From Rhypophila decipiens (lineage: Eukaryota; Ascomycota; Sordariomycetes; Sordariales; Naviculisporaceae): 64,000 nucleotides of DNA. The stretch lies in assembly GCA_033297075.1 (NCBI GenBank), contig MU858202.1, forward strand, positions 27,751-91,750, read 5' to 3'. The position numbers and the translations under genes were made by a program. Below the pieces are notes generated by a model that saw only the letters and a program-made list of their open reading frames with translations, had not been told where the DNA came from and ran no database searches. Below, in pieces: positions 11,263-25,093 of the stretch. Each line of letters starts with the position of its first letter. Within the stretch, counting starts at the first letter, position 1.

Positions 11263-14200
11263 ATGAATATATCCCAGCCAATAACCTCTGCGCTCGAGAG
11301 CGTCGAGTTCACGCACTTCACCGACGAGGAGATCCACAAACTTTCAGTCAAGAAAATCGTATCCCAGGATACCTTTGACAAAAAACTAAACCCACTTCCG
11401 GGCGGTCTTTACGATCCGGCACTTGGTTCGTGGGGTAATGGCTTGTAAGAGAATCAATTCTCTCCGTATCTATACATATGGCCGCGACCCTGGCTGACTG
11501 AACTCGTCCGCAGTTGTACGACATGCCACCAAACACAATGCCCCGGCCATCCGGGCCACATAGACCTCCCGGTGCCCGTCTACCACCCCGTCTTCATGGA
11601 CCAAGCATACCGACTTCTTCGATCGCTATGCGTGTATTGCCACAAGTTCCGCGTTTCGCGCCGAGATATTCATCGATACAGCTGCATGCTCCGCCTTCTT
11701 CAGGTCGGATTACTTAACGAAGCACAGATGGTCGACGCGATCGGCGAGAGCGAGCTCGGCCAGGAACTTGACCAGTTCAAATTGGCCAGCGTGCCCTCGG
11801 GAGAGTTCAACGAGGCGGAAGAAGATGGGAGCTCAGAGGATTTGACTGTCCGGGCCAGAGAGGCGTACGTACGTCGGACTCTGAAGGACCACCACAAGCG
11901 TTTCAAGATGGAGGAGATTAAACATGGCAAGCACGAAGGTGCGGCAGACATGAGGAGATTTTTGATCAAGGATTTCCTTGCTCTTATTGCCAAGGACAAG
12001 AAATGCAAGAACTGTGGCGGTGTATCCCCCGCTTACAAAAAGGAAAAGTACGTCAAGATCTACGAGCGGGATTTGACTCAGAAGGAAAAGGATACCATGC
12101 AAGCGATGGAGAAAAAACGGCCCGACGCTTTAAAACTGGCTCAGGGGTCAACCTCAGACGAAGACGAGGGCTTTTCCGACGTTGAATCCTCCGCCGGCGA
12201 ATCCGAGGGTGAAGGCGAAGAGCTTGACGAGAACGGCGATGTGGTCATGGCGGAACCGAAACCAGAACAGGAACCGAAACCTAAAGCGAGGTCTTACGGC
12301 CCCCCTCCCCCCGAGGGCCATCGATTGCTCAGCACCGTGGAGGTCAAGGCGCGTTTAGAGCTGCTTTTCAGAGAAGAGCAGCAGATACTGTCCTTGCTCT
12401 ACAACGCGAGACCCCCTACCAAGAAGTCCAAGCCGGTCACACCCCAGATGTTTTTTATCCAAACACTGCTGGTCCCTCCCAACAGATATCGGCCAGAGGT
12501 AAGAATACAGCCTTTTCTGTGGACTGTGTGCGCCTGCTAACTGCTCATGTATCATTAGGCCAGGATGCAAAACTCGGTCAACGAAGCTCAACAAAACACT
12601 CTCTACAGAAATATCCTCAAGGCAATGGCGCGGTTTGTGGATATATCGAAAAAGATGTCCGATCCGGTCAAGAAGTCGGGCCGCAAGGGGAAAAAGGTGC
12701 AGGGAGAGCAGGATATGGAGCCCTTGATTCAAGCCTGGACAACTCTGCAGGACACTGTCAACTCTCTCATTGACCGCGACAAGAATCCAGTTAGACTCGC
12801 AGCCGGGAAGCTGCACGAGGAGGGTATCAAACAAAAGCTCGAGAAGAAGGAAGGGTTGTTCAGAAAGAATATGATGGGAAAGCGCGTCAACTTCGCCGCC
12901 AGAAGTGTTATCTCACCCGACCCGAATATCGAAAGCAACGAGATCGGTGTTCCTCCGGTTTTTGCCAGGACGCTGACCTATCCCGAACCGGTAACAAACC
13001 ACAACTTCAAGGATCTCCAGCAGGCTGTCATCAACGGCGCCGACAAGTGGCCAGGCGCTGTTATGATTGAGAACGAGTACGGCCAGCTGATGAATCTGAA
13101 AAGAAAGTCGCTGGAGGATCGTGTAGCCATCGCGAACCAGCTTCTCGCCCCGTCTTCGACCAGTTTCAAGGGAGTTCGAGGCAAAAAGGTTCATCGGCAT
13201 CTCACCAACGGCGACGTTGTCATTATGAACCGCCAGCCGACTCTCCACAAGCCCTCGATGATGTGTCACCGTGTAAAGGTGTTGCCAGGAGAAAAGACGA
13301 TCCGTATGCACTACGCCAACTGCAACACATACAATGCCGATTTTGACGGTGACGAAATGAACATGCATTTCCCCCAGAACGAGATTGCCCGCGCCGAGGC
13401 TCTCCAAATAGCCGACACTGATCATCAATACATCTCTGGCACGGCCGGAGATCCTCTGCGTGGTCTGATTCAGGACCATCTTTCAGTTTCAGTGGCCCTC
13501 TGCGGGAAAGATACCTTCTTTGATCGCGGCGCCTACTATCAGCTCATCTATGCAGCCCTCCGACCGGAACATGGGCAGATTATGGGTGACCGCATAGAAC
13601 TTGTTACCCCTGCGGTTCTGAAGCCAGTTGCTCGATGGACGGGCAAGCAAGTCATCACCACCATTCTGAAAAACATTAGACCTCGTGACTGCGGCGATCT
13701 CTGGATGAATGGCTCCTCCAAGGTCCCTGCCCGCCGGTGGGGTCCAGCTGGCTCTGAGGAAGACCAAGTCATGTTCCGTGACGGTGAGTTCGTCTGCGGC
13801 ATTCTCGACAAGGCGCAGCTGGGTTCCGCCGGCGGGGGTCTCATCCACGCAGTTCACGAGGTCTATGGCCCTTCGAGTGCTGGCAAGCTGCTCAGCAGTG
13901 TGGGCCGTCTCCTGACTCGCTACCTCGCCATGATCGCTTTTACTTGCGGCATGGATGATCTTCGCATGACCCCCGAGGGCGAAGCAACCCGGCAAGCCAA
14001 GCTCGAAGCCGCCTCAACCATCGGTCTTCAGGTAGCATCCAAGTTCGTTTCCATGGAGGACCAGAAACCGACAAAGAGCGATCCGCTATTGCTCGAGCGG
14101 TTGGAAGACGTGTTGAGGGACGATACGCAGCAGGAGAAGCTGGATCTCATGATGAATGCGCAGTGCGGCGTGCTCTCTAGTGAGATCACAAAGAGCTGTC

Positions 14201-16580
14201 TCCCCGACGGCCTCGAGAAGCCGTTCCCGTGGAATCACATGCAGTCTATGACAACTTCGGGAGCCAAGGGCAGTCCTGTCAACGCCAACCTCATTTCCTG
14301 CAACTTGGGACAACAGGTTCTGGAAGGTCGCCGAGTTCCCATCATGGTCAGCGGCAAGACCCTTCCAAGCTATAAGCCGTTTGAGACAGACGTGAGAGCA
14401 GGTGGTTACATCTGCAGCCGTTTCTTGACTGGTATCCGGCCGCAGGAGTACTACTTCCATCACATGGCGGGTCGTGAAGGTCTAATCGACACAGCCGTCA
14501 AGACAGCCCGTTCCGGCTATCTGCAGAGATGTTTGGTCAAGGGTATGGAAGGTCTCAGGGTTGCCTATGACACTTCTGTCAGAGACTCGGACGGTTCTGT
14601 CATTCAGTTCCTGTTCGGAGAGGACGGTCTCGACATTGCCAAGCAGAGATATCTGAATAACTTTGAATTTGTCCTGCGTAACCTCGACTCCGAACTGACG
14701 CAAATCGGCTATCACGATGATATCGACAAACTGTTCGAACTCAAGGACGACACCATTAAGCGCATGAAGAGTGCTATCAAGTCCAAGGGCCGCCTGACAG
14801 GTGTCCAGGACCCCGTCCAGTCTGCGCTAGACCCTTCAAGATTCGGATTCGCCACGTCAGAGAAGTTCTTTGAGAGCATGACCAAGTATATCAAGTCCAA
14901 CGAGCACGGTCTGATCAGGGAGAAGAAGGAGAAGGACTCAGACAAGCATAAAGGCCAAACTGCGCGCAAGACTGCCGAGAAGATCATGGCGCTCAAGTAT
15001 ATTCGCTCGCTGGTTGAGCCTGGCGAGGCCGTTGGGATTGTCGCAGCTCAGTCTGTTGGTGAACCATCGACGCAAATGACGCTGAATACTTTCCATTTGG
15101 CTGGTCACTCGGCCAAGAACGTCACACTCGGTATTCCACGCCTGCGTGAAATTTTGATGACGGCTAGTGCCAAAATTTCTACACCAGCCATGACACTCTA
15201 TCCCCATGAAGAGCTTTCAGAAATGGATTGCGAGCGATTCGCCAAGGCGATCAGCGTGCTCCCTCTCTCCCATGTCACCATGAGCGCCACCGTGAGGGAG
15301 CAACTCGGCCCAGGGAAGAGCTTCGCATTGGCCAAAATCTACACTGTCAAGCTGAAGTTCTTCGACCGGAAGAAGTATACCGAAGAGTATGCGATTGAGA
15401 AGTCGGATGTGCTTGATACGGTGGAGAACAAATTTGCGCCACTGCTCTGCGCATTCATCAAGAGAGAACTCAAAAAGAGGCTGAAGGGTGGCACGGCAGC
15501 CACTCCTGAGATTGGCGTCAGGGTTGGTTCGGTAGAAATGGCAAGACCAAACGCAGAGTCGGCGGCCGCTGAAGATGACGATGACGATGACGACGACGAC
15601 GACGACGAGGATGCCACCAAGTCCAAGAAAGCAGAGCTAGTGTCATATGGCCCTAACGACGACGCCGACAATGCGATCCAGAAGGAGATGGACAAAATGG
15701 TCGACACTGAGGAGGAGGGCGATGAGATCCTTGAGTTTGAGAACAGAGATGATGTCGGCAGCCCAGAGCCCGAGGAGTCCCAGAGCGCGGATAATAGAGC
15801 TATCGGCAAGGCACGCAGAACCAAGGTTGTCGACAAGAACGATTACATAACCGACTTCAAGTGTGACGAGGATGACGGGCAGTGGGCCCGGCTTGTACTC
15901 GAATTCGATCCTACCAAGCCTAAGCTGATTATACTCAACCTTGTCCAAGAAGCGGTCAGAAAGGCGCTCATTCAGCAGATCTCAGGACTCGGATCAGCCA
16001 TGTACGTGGCAGAGAAGTCCAAGGATGCAAAGACGGGCAAGGAGACCGTGACCAACGTGGTCCACACTGAAGGCGCCAACCTGCGGGCGATGCAGCAATA
16101 CGTCGATTTTATCAACCCTAACACTGTTGAGACCAACGACATCGCCCAAGTCCTCCAGGTGTACGGCGTGGAGGCCTGCCGAAACAATATCACCAAGGAG
16201 CTCAGTAATGTTTTCAGCGGTCACGGTATCGCGGTCGACCTCCGCCATCTGAACCTGATTGCCGACTACATGACGAGGAATGGCGGCTTCACCCCTTTCA
16301 ACCGCATCGGTCTTACGGGCAACGTCAGCCCCTTCACCAAGATGAGTTATGGTATGTCACTCCCTGTTTATTTCTCATTTCCATTCACCCAGGTAACATG
16401 TTCTTTGCTTTAGAAACTACCGTTGGCTTCCTCAAGGATGCCGTCCTCGATGGCGATTGGGATCCTTTGGCGACACCATCCAGTAGGTTGGTCGTGGGCA
16501 AGCTAGGCGGCACAGGTACGGGTTCGTTTGACGTGTTAACAAATGTGCCCACGGCACTGGCGCCCGTGCATGTGTATTAG
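11263..16580 (+). CDS. RPA190: DNA-directed RNA polymerase I largest subunit (4 exons)
   Basis: Exons are 11263-11444, 11514-12498, 12559-16351 and 16414-16580, giving 1708 aa, close to yeast Rpa190 (1664). This subunit forms the catalytic half of Pol I, which transcribes the 35S rDNA in the nucleolus. The N-terminal clamp zinc-binding motif CTTCHQTQCPGHPGH spans the first splice junction, and further CxxC pairs (CVYC, CKNC) follow. The active-site loop NADFDGDEMNMHFPQ starts at residue 648 and its three Asp residues bind the catalytic magnesium. Downstream are the conserved bridge-helix and trigger-loop regions (RPQEYYFHHMAGREGLIDTA, then EPGEAVGIVAAQSVGEPSTQ, MTLNTFHLAG). A Pol I-specific acidic insert of mostly Asp lies near 15573-15613. 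A variable acidic stretch near residues 285-310 is also typical of Pol I. The upstream in-frame ATG at 11116 would add 49 unconserved residues and was not used. Confidence 0.96.
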
Positions 16581-18644
16581 GGATAGTACATGTAAAGAGG
16601 CATGTTTTAATGCGCAAAGAGGCGTATTACTCAAATCAAATGGGAAAATTGATACTGGCAAGGAGGTCGCATATTTGAGAAGGCAGGGAGTCATGCTGGT
16701 TGGGTATGCAAGGAGGCCAGCTGAATAAAGTAAGCAGGCGTGTTGGAGTAGCCAAAGAGGCAATATTCCCCAGGTAGATGTTAGCTACGGTAATACAAGC
16801 CTTATATGAGTAGCTTGCTGGAGCAATGTTTTCTCGTTGATGGGCACCCATTTCCTGTAACCCGAAGTGATTAGTTTGCTCTGGCTCGAGATGCCTGAGT
16901 GTTACTATAAGCCGAGCTTATGAAGGAATACCTATTGCCAAAATACCCCGAAATGTTCGGATCTCAAGTTTCACTTTCTTCATTACTGTGCTTGTGCATC
17001 TCGTCATTTTGCCGGTGTGTTTTCTCTTTGTTCCTTCGTTGCTTTGTCTTTTCCCCTTTCTTTCTCATGGAAAGACACTTCTCTCTCAGTATGAGTTACA
17101 TGAACCAGTATTGCATTGTGAAGATGGTCACCTGATGGGGCTGACATGGTCTTTGGTATTCATTTTCGCAACTGGGGTTTAAACGTACAATCTATCTGGA
17201 TCCCTCCGCACATGTATTTAAATTTCCAGTGTTTCGTTCCAGAGATGAATGAGGAAAGCGGACAGTATCATCATTTAGTTGTTCCTGATCTTCACATAGA
17301 GGAGAGCAATAGAAAACGCGAGAGATTTGTAACAACATGCTGTTGCAAATTATTCCGCAAGTCCTTCACTGAGATGAGCTCAGATGTCTATGCCGCCAAC
17401 CAGCTCACCGCCACATTTCAGATATCAACGGGACTCGCATATCTATACCAACCGAGAATCACATTATTTAGTACCTGAGTAAAATACAAGTTTCATCAAA
17501 CCTTTATTCGCTCAGTGTTAACATTTACATACATGTGCCCTCACTCTTCTTAGTCATCGCCAACATGACTCCATCGCCATCAAGCCACATGACGGGACTT
17601 ACTTATCTGACCTCCCTTCTTCACCATGTCTCTCTCCCTCCTTAATTACCCACCAACCGCAAAGTCGGACAAGACGTACGGATAGACTTTAGGCAACCAA
17701 GCAAACAAAGAGATCAAAGCATGAAAGTTAAAAGGTCACCCCAAGCCAAGCAATATAAAGGGTGGAAAAGGTGAGATTAGTTAATGTGGCAGAAAGTATA
17801 TCGATAGACATGAGAAACCCCAAGACAAAATAAAAAAGACAACAGAAACACGTATAAAGCATAACACAGAACATTGACCATATACACAAGTCAACGACAA
17901 GATTTCCTCGTAGACGTTTCACGCCATAGAACATCAACCTGGAAGAGAAGCCGAACAGAAACAGGATCCAAGAGAGGAACAGAGGCGGTAAACCCAAAGA
18001 TAAGCAGACAGATGACACAATATCAAACGTATCAGAACCAGAAAGTTTCCAGTTCAAAGAACCAGACAAGCAAGCAACCAGTGCAAGAAAAGACAAGTCA
18101 AAGTAAAAGTAAAAGATATCATCATCATGTCAAGTCGCGTGTGTCGCGCTCACCGTGTTCATTAATATCCACCAGCCCCCACTGACGCACAGCAATGTGC
18201 CTTTGCACCCTTTGGTGGATGATGCATCAACTCCACCACAAACGGACCAGCCCCCTCCATGATCCATGCATTGTTTATCGACAAGCACGCGCGACGCGTC
18301 AAGAAACAGACAAGAGTACACGCGGTCTGAAAACACCAGCGGGCAACATCATTCATCATGGCAGAGGTCACAAGAGCAAGAAGAGTCCAAAAGATGTGAT
18401 CATGAAATCAGCGTTTGTTTGGTATTAGCAGCTTTCCCCTTCGCTGCATTGTAATGTACAAGCCACCGATATAGAAAAGTCATCGCAAAGTTAAACGCCG
18501 ATTGATACCCCCAATGTGTGCCGTGATTGATCCCATCATCAATTCAACAAGCTTGTCCCATGTAAGAAAAAGTCATGACCGCCCATTAAAAGAAACCCCC
18601 CAAATTTGAAAACCCAGCAGAAAAGAACACAAGGGTATTTTCGC
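16581..18644. other. Convergent intergenic region RPA190 / histone H3
   Basis: This 2.06 kb gap lies between convergent stop codons. The right part (17700-18450) is strongly A-rich on the + strand. Open frames of up to 122 codons exist on both strands but show no domain or codon bias. A near-perfect hairpin, GGTGGA-TGATGCATCA-AC-TCCACC, lies near 18223-18246. Beyond 3' untranslated regions I see no supportable gene. Confidence 0.5.
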
Positions 18645-19301
<657 letters not shown>

Positions 19302-19456
19302 TCACGCGGCCGGCTGATCTGTGATTTAAAATTTAGGGTGGGCGGGATTTTCTGTTTTGGGTGCTGGATTGTGCCTGCTTTTTTTTTGTTAATGCGCGCT
19401 CAGAACCGGGGTCTGTTGCAAAGCAAAATGGGGTTTGGTTTGGCTGGCAAAAAAGC

Positions 19457-19466
19457 GCTGATTTGG
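19457..19466 (+). promoter_or_regulatory. GCTGATTTGG motif, H3 side
   Basis: This 10-mer lies 333 bp upstream of the H3 ATG. The identical 10-mer recurs at 20563-20572 on the H4 side. It is a candidate shared histone promoter element by recurrence only; I know of no factor for it. Confidence 0.4.
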
Positions 19467-20562
19467 GGTGTGTTTTTTGCTTACACATTTGCACAGCCGA
19501 GAATGGTGAATTATCATTGGCCCAAAAAATAATCAACAGCCGACGCAAGGACCACCAGTGAAAACATGGGGTCGGCCACTAGCGCTTTCTTTGACATTTG
19601 CCTCTTGGATGACGCAGAATGGAAAAGGTACAAAGGTACTTGGACATCAGATAAGGCTGAATTCATCCCTCAGAGTTTACGAGAAAGAGATGCGACATTC
19701 TGTGCCAGGCAACAGCAAAGACTTCAAGATTTTAAGGCGACTTAGGACATGGATATCTGCAGTGAAAATAATGCCATGCTGTGAATTACGCCAGTGAAGT
19801 TGTAGATAATTACCCCGGGCGGGACCTTTGTCCAACGACGTCGCTGAAAACAGCGTGTCTTGATGTATCTGGTATGGCAGATGGCGACAAATGCACCATT
19901 AAAGTTCTGGCTTCTTTGCCCCTCCTACAGAATACAGGTTCCGGATTATGCACAAAGTTTGTTTTTTCTCATCTGGAAAACGCCTGAGAAAAAGCCTGAT
20001 ACTGGACGTTTGTGTTTCTGTGGCCCTGACATGTCCCAGGGCATCTCAACCCATGCCGAACTTTACACCCCCCAAGCTGGCAAGATCATGATGAGAATCG
20101 TGCTACTTTGAACCTATAAACAATGTACACAACTACACGCCAGCTCTTGATGGACAACTCCGAAAGTGCCTTCCTCTGTGGGTATACAGTTGGCAGGCGG
20201 CGGGGTATGTCTTGGGAAGCTGGGGAAGGTTTGGTACTGCCAGGGTCCTGGTGGATTGAGGCTCCCGATGGACTCTGCAGTGTTCCAGACTCTAAAGACT
20301 TGGGAGTGACTATGGTACTTTGCGATCCTGAACACTGCCACGGTCATGGATGGAGTCAATTTTAAGGTGTCACAAACCTTCTACATATGCTTAGATCCCA
20401 AAAGTCAAAAGTTCGGGATGTCTTCGAGGACTGCGGATCTCAGTTTGTCACTTTGCAACTGTGGCGCCCACGAAAGCAGTGTTACAGTTTGCCGGTTGCG
20501 GGTACGGGAGCTGAATAATCCAACCAATCATAAGTCTGCTCTGACATGAACGTTAGGGAAAG

Positions 20563-20572
20563 CTGATTTGGA
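20563..20572 (+). promoter_or_regulatory. GCTGATTTGG motif, H4 side
   Basis: This is an exact second copy of the 10-mer found on the H3 side, 425 bp upstream of the H4 ATG. Confidence 0.4.
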
Positions 20573-20777
20573 CTAGCGTGGGAAAAAAGAGCACGCTTGT
20601 TGCGTGTTTGTGCCTGTGCTGTTTTTTCTCGCTTGATTCGCGTTTTGCAGTGATCTGGGAACGAAAAACGCAAGGACCCACTCTGCCGCCTTTTTTCGGC
20701 CGTCTTTCTCGGTTTCTGCTGTGGGGCCAGTCCAGCTGGGCCAGTCCCTGCAAGGGCACGTCTGCAACCCGCGTCTT

Positions 20778-20821
20778 CCAAAATCAGTCAAGGGGCAGCC
20801 AAATCAGAGTGATCTGATTTT
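20778..20821. promoter_or_regulatory. Cluster of CTGATTT words with 8+8 palindrome
   Basis: CCAAAATCAG (20778-20787) and CCAAATCAG (20799-20807) are reverse-strand copies of the CTGATTTGG word. Together with the following CTGATTTT they form a perfect inverted repeat: AAATCAGA, a 4-nt spacer, then TCTGATTT (20801-20820). The cluster lies about 175-220 bp upstream of the H4 ATG and just upstream of the TATA box, a usual place for an activator site. Confidence 0.5.
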
Positions 20822-20864
20822 GATTCCCGTCTGCCTTGTCCCGTTCCCGCGTTCCCCTATTTAA

Positions 20865-21375
<511 letters not shown>

Positions 21376-24300
21376 ACGTCGAACATTTCACGACTTCTTT
21401 TACGCTTTTCTCATGAATCTTTTTTCACAACAACCAATTCCCGTATTGAGGGACTGGCGGCGGCGGGGTTTTCGGGTCTTGTCATGATGACTTTTTCTCT
21501 CATGGGGTATATGGGTTTTCTGCACGCGATTTGCGATTCATTTTCGGGGTTTACTGTATCATAACTGGGGCAAATCAATGGGTGTTTACACGGCTTGACA
21601 CAAACATAATATGATATCCCCTCTGGGTCTCCTGGAGGCACACGCATCTTTTGCTCTGTTCACATTATTCTTGCTCTCGTGCTCTCCCTCGGTCGCGCTT
21701 TCCTGGTCAGTCGCGCTTTTGTTTACGTGGGTCTCGCGTCTTGTGGGGCTGCACGGGTTTCCTCGTCCTCATGTCTTGGGTGGGTTGATTTCCTTCGCGT
21801 AGCCGGTGTGAAGTCATTCCTCGGTTTTGTGTTCAGATGTTCATTATTTGGGTCGTCGCTCAATGGCAGGAGAATCGGCGATGACATTGTTTGTGACTCA
21901 TCGATGCCGTTTTTTCTCCTGGCCGGTGTGCTCCCGTGACCTTTGAGTTTTCAGTGAATCTTTCGGTCTTGGAAGCTTAATTCTTGCCACCGTTGTCTGT
22001 ATGTGCACGTGTGTTTATATCCGCTTGGCCTGACTTGAGCAGCTTCCTGTTCCTGTATGCTCTTCTCCGGCGACTGTGATCTCCATGTCTGTGTCCTGCC
22101 TGGTATCTGACTTGCGGATTTCTGAGGCCTGGCATATGACGTTTGTTGTTCCCATTTTTCTTTGCTGGCGGTGCGAGACTCGTGAGTGGTGTTGTTGGTG
22201 GTAGTCACGTGATTGGTATGGTGTTAGTGCTGGGGGCTGTCTGTGGTTCTGTTAACCTTCTCTGACTTTCCACGAGAGCCACCGACGGGGAAACCTTAAG
22301 TGTTCTATCTAAATCCACATTCTTGAATCATAAGCTTATTCTGTTGCGTTTTGTTTTAACGGCCTTCCCCCGGTATGTTTTGGTATTCCTGGTACATGAA
22401 GTTTCTCGAATTTAAATGATGAATGATGACAATGCTCTGTGTGCTCGTTCATCAAACTGTGTTCCTTTGTACGTGTATTGTTCTTTATATGCTTGCCAGT
22501 TGCTTACTTGCTATATAGGCTCACACCTGTCTCTCTTGTCTGTTTAAAGGGGTTGTACAAGGTTCTCATACCTTCTATTTATTTCAGTTCGTTATTGTTA
22601 CTAAATATCAATGTAATAACTTTGTATAGTGTCCGAATATCTTCGACCTCGGATACTTTCCTTCACGCATGGCTTTTTGCACTGTATTTGAGACCTAGGT
22701 TCTTGGTACATGTTGTTGCTTTTTATTTCCCGTCTTGATTACTTGTCCTTGTTTGGGGTGTTCTCGAATCATCTTATGGCATTACTAGGATTTGATGAGT
22801 TCTGAATACGTTATATATTTTCCAGGGGGAGCCCATCACGCATCATCACGTTAGAATGCACAACATAAACGACAAGTAGGAGTATTGGGCAGGAATTCGA
22901 TCATCTTGGTGATATCTAGGAATTCGAGCAAAGAGCGAACTTAAGCATTAATAACAGCTATTATGTTATATAGCAGGCCTGTTATGTAGTCTCCGCATTG
23001 ACACAGAGTTGAGTCTCATGGTGTTGGACGATACTGGACATGGAGGCTACGTCCTCACTCGAATGTGTGTGGTTATACGGCAGTGTCTTCCACTCAATCG
23101 AGTGATTGCTATCACTGAGTTCTCTATGGATAACATGTGAACATGACTTGGCCCTTTCTCTTCAGACGTCCCGGGGCTCTGTAAGAGATGTTTGTTTTCT
23201 TCTCGCCCCGACACATAAACACCATCCATAGTGAACGGAGGTTTCGATTTACCCTAACGCCATTAGGTACGTATGTCTATATCAAGTCTTAATATTGGGA
23301 TATTTTCTCCATCGGTATATTGCTATTTGATTTCCCACGTGAAATCCATGGAATGTGATGGATCGTTTGATAGTTACTGTTTGATTACACTAGACTCAGG
23401 TCATTACTTCATCAACACGATACCAGAAAAGTTATATTTATATGTATTCGGGAGATTCAGGGGGAGGAAGAATATCATAGGCTCTAGAGACATTTGAATT
23501 GAACATAGAGTTGCAGTGACAGTTGTCAACATCCACTGCTCGTGAATTGGTACATTGATCACTATAACATATACCTTGGTGAGCAAGTTCAACAAACGAC
23601 TTATACTGTCCATGTTTTTTGTCCAGGCCATCGGCCTCTCGCGAAGCTTTCAGTCCATACCCTGGAACATGTGCTTATGATATAGTGACACCCCTCAACA
23701 TAGAATATATAACCATAACAAAGAGATGCGCAGATAGTTGTTCCAACAACAGGATACACATAAAGAGCAAGGTAAATGCAGCTTGCCGACCAGCCGACTG
23801 AGGGATGCACTAACCACGGAGTGAGGATACCCATTTGGTTTCTATGTTACCCTACGAGCATATTGTCAAACAGAGGACTAAAATCCCTCCACACATACTC
23901 GAAAACATACCGGGAGAGAGAGGGCACCGGAATGATGGATATCACAGACTCCACGAATGGTTCTGTGGCCCACATTGTTGCCGTCAAACCGTCACCCAAC
24001 ACAGAGACGAGAAAAGAATATCCTTTGGTAGCAGAAAGTTCGCAGTATGGACCAAGTCTCACCTCCACATCGAAGCAACAAGTCAGGCTTCATATGTGAT
24101 AACATGTACCTACATTAACCAACGTAGGAACTCGGATATGATACATTGAGACTGGACAACAGGACCGCATCTCTCGAGCTGCGTGGAGAGCATACCTGCC
24201 AATAAGCGCGATATCCCATGGATAACAACACTGGTGAGCATATACTGCCTATCATCACCAGCACAGAAACCCATCCACAAGTCCACTGTCCGCAAGTGTA

Positions 24301-25093
24301 GACAACGTCAACCATCGCGAGAGTACCCCAACGTACATGGACACCTGCAGCCGTTATCCTTAGAGAGAGAGGAGCACGAGAGCATGAGCATGTTCCAACC
24401 AGAGGAATAACTCGAATCTCGATGAACTATCTGATGAAGCAAACCTTTAAACCTCCGATGGCCAAACAGGGAGATAAAGGCTCACTATACAGGGATCGGA
24501 GAATAGGAAACCTTGCAGCCACCAACTCCCCCGCGTATGTACAGCTACTGCTGTGGCATTATCACCATCCCCCAAGTGCATCCCAGTTTAAATATTCCAT
24601 AGATGTTCACGACACCCAAGACGTGAAAGCTCATATGAGGCCGAGGGAGTACAGGAAACAGATAAGAATAAGACCCACGCAGTCCTCATCCTTACCGATA
24701 TGAGGATGACATTCGTATGACTACAAGGCCAGCTGCGAGATGAGGCAAGGAGGGGATTACCTTGCATGGATGTAGTTCCGTCGTCCATAATTTTCCGAAC
24801 AGAGGCAGGGAATTTGGTCGTCTGCGTATAGCCTAATCACGACGCAGACTTGGGTAGGAACAACACACCCCGCAAGCAACCCAGGAACTCGAGAACGGAA
24901 GCCATGTCACTATAGTACATGCACGAACATGTCAGAATATTTCTAGACGTAGCCTCATGTTCCGAGTGACGAATTAGGCAAGTAATGATTCAAGTACTTA
25001 TACCCGAGACTTGGACGTGGGAGCCGGGCAAGACTTCCCAGGTGCAGAAACGTCCAAACTAAACCCAGGAGCTCACAAAATAAACCAACAGCA
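21376..25093. other. Long gene-poor region
   Basis: This 3.7 kb between H4 and the small secreted protein gene has no recognisable protein domain. The first part is T/G-rich on the + strand; 22300-24100 is more AT-rich. On the minus strand at 23650-24315 several hydrophobic frames can be joined through plausible splice sites, but I recognise no family and do not call a gene. No clear transition-mutation (RIP) signature is evident by eye. Confidence 0.4.

Noticed and set aside
15339..15836. 165-codon Ser-rich minus-strand frame
   Set aside because: It is the antisense shadow of the Asp-rich insert in RPA190.
18223..18246. Hairpin GGTGGA..TGATGCATCA..TCCACC as an RNA gene or terminator
   Set aside because: An isolated stem with no conserved RNA context; fungal Pol II genes do not use such terminators.
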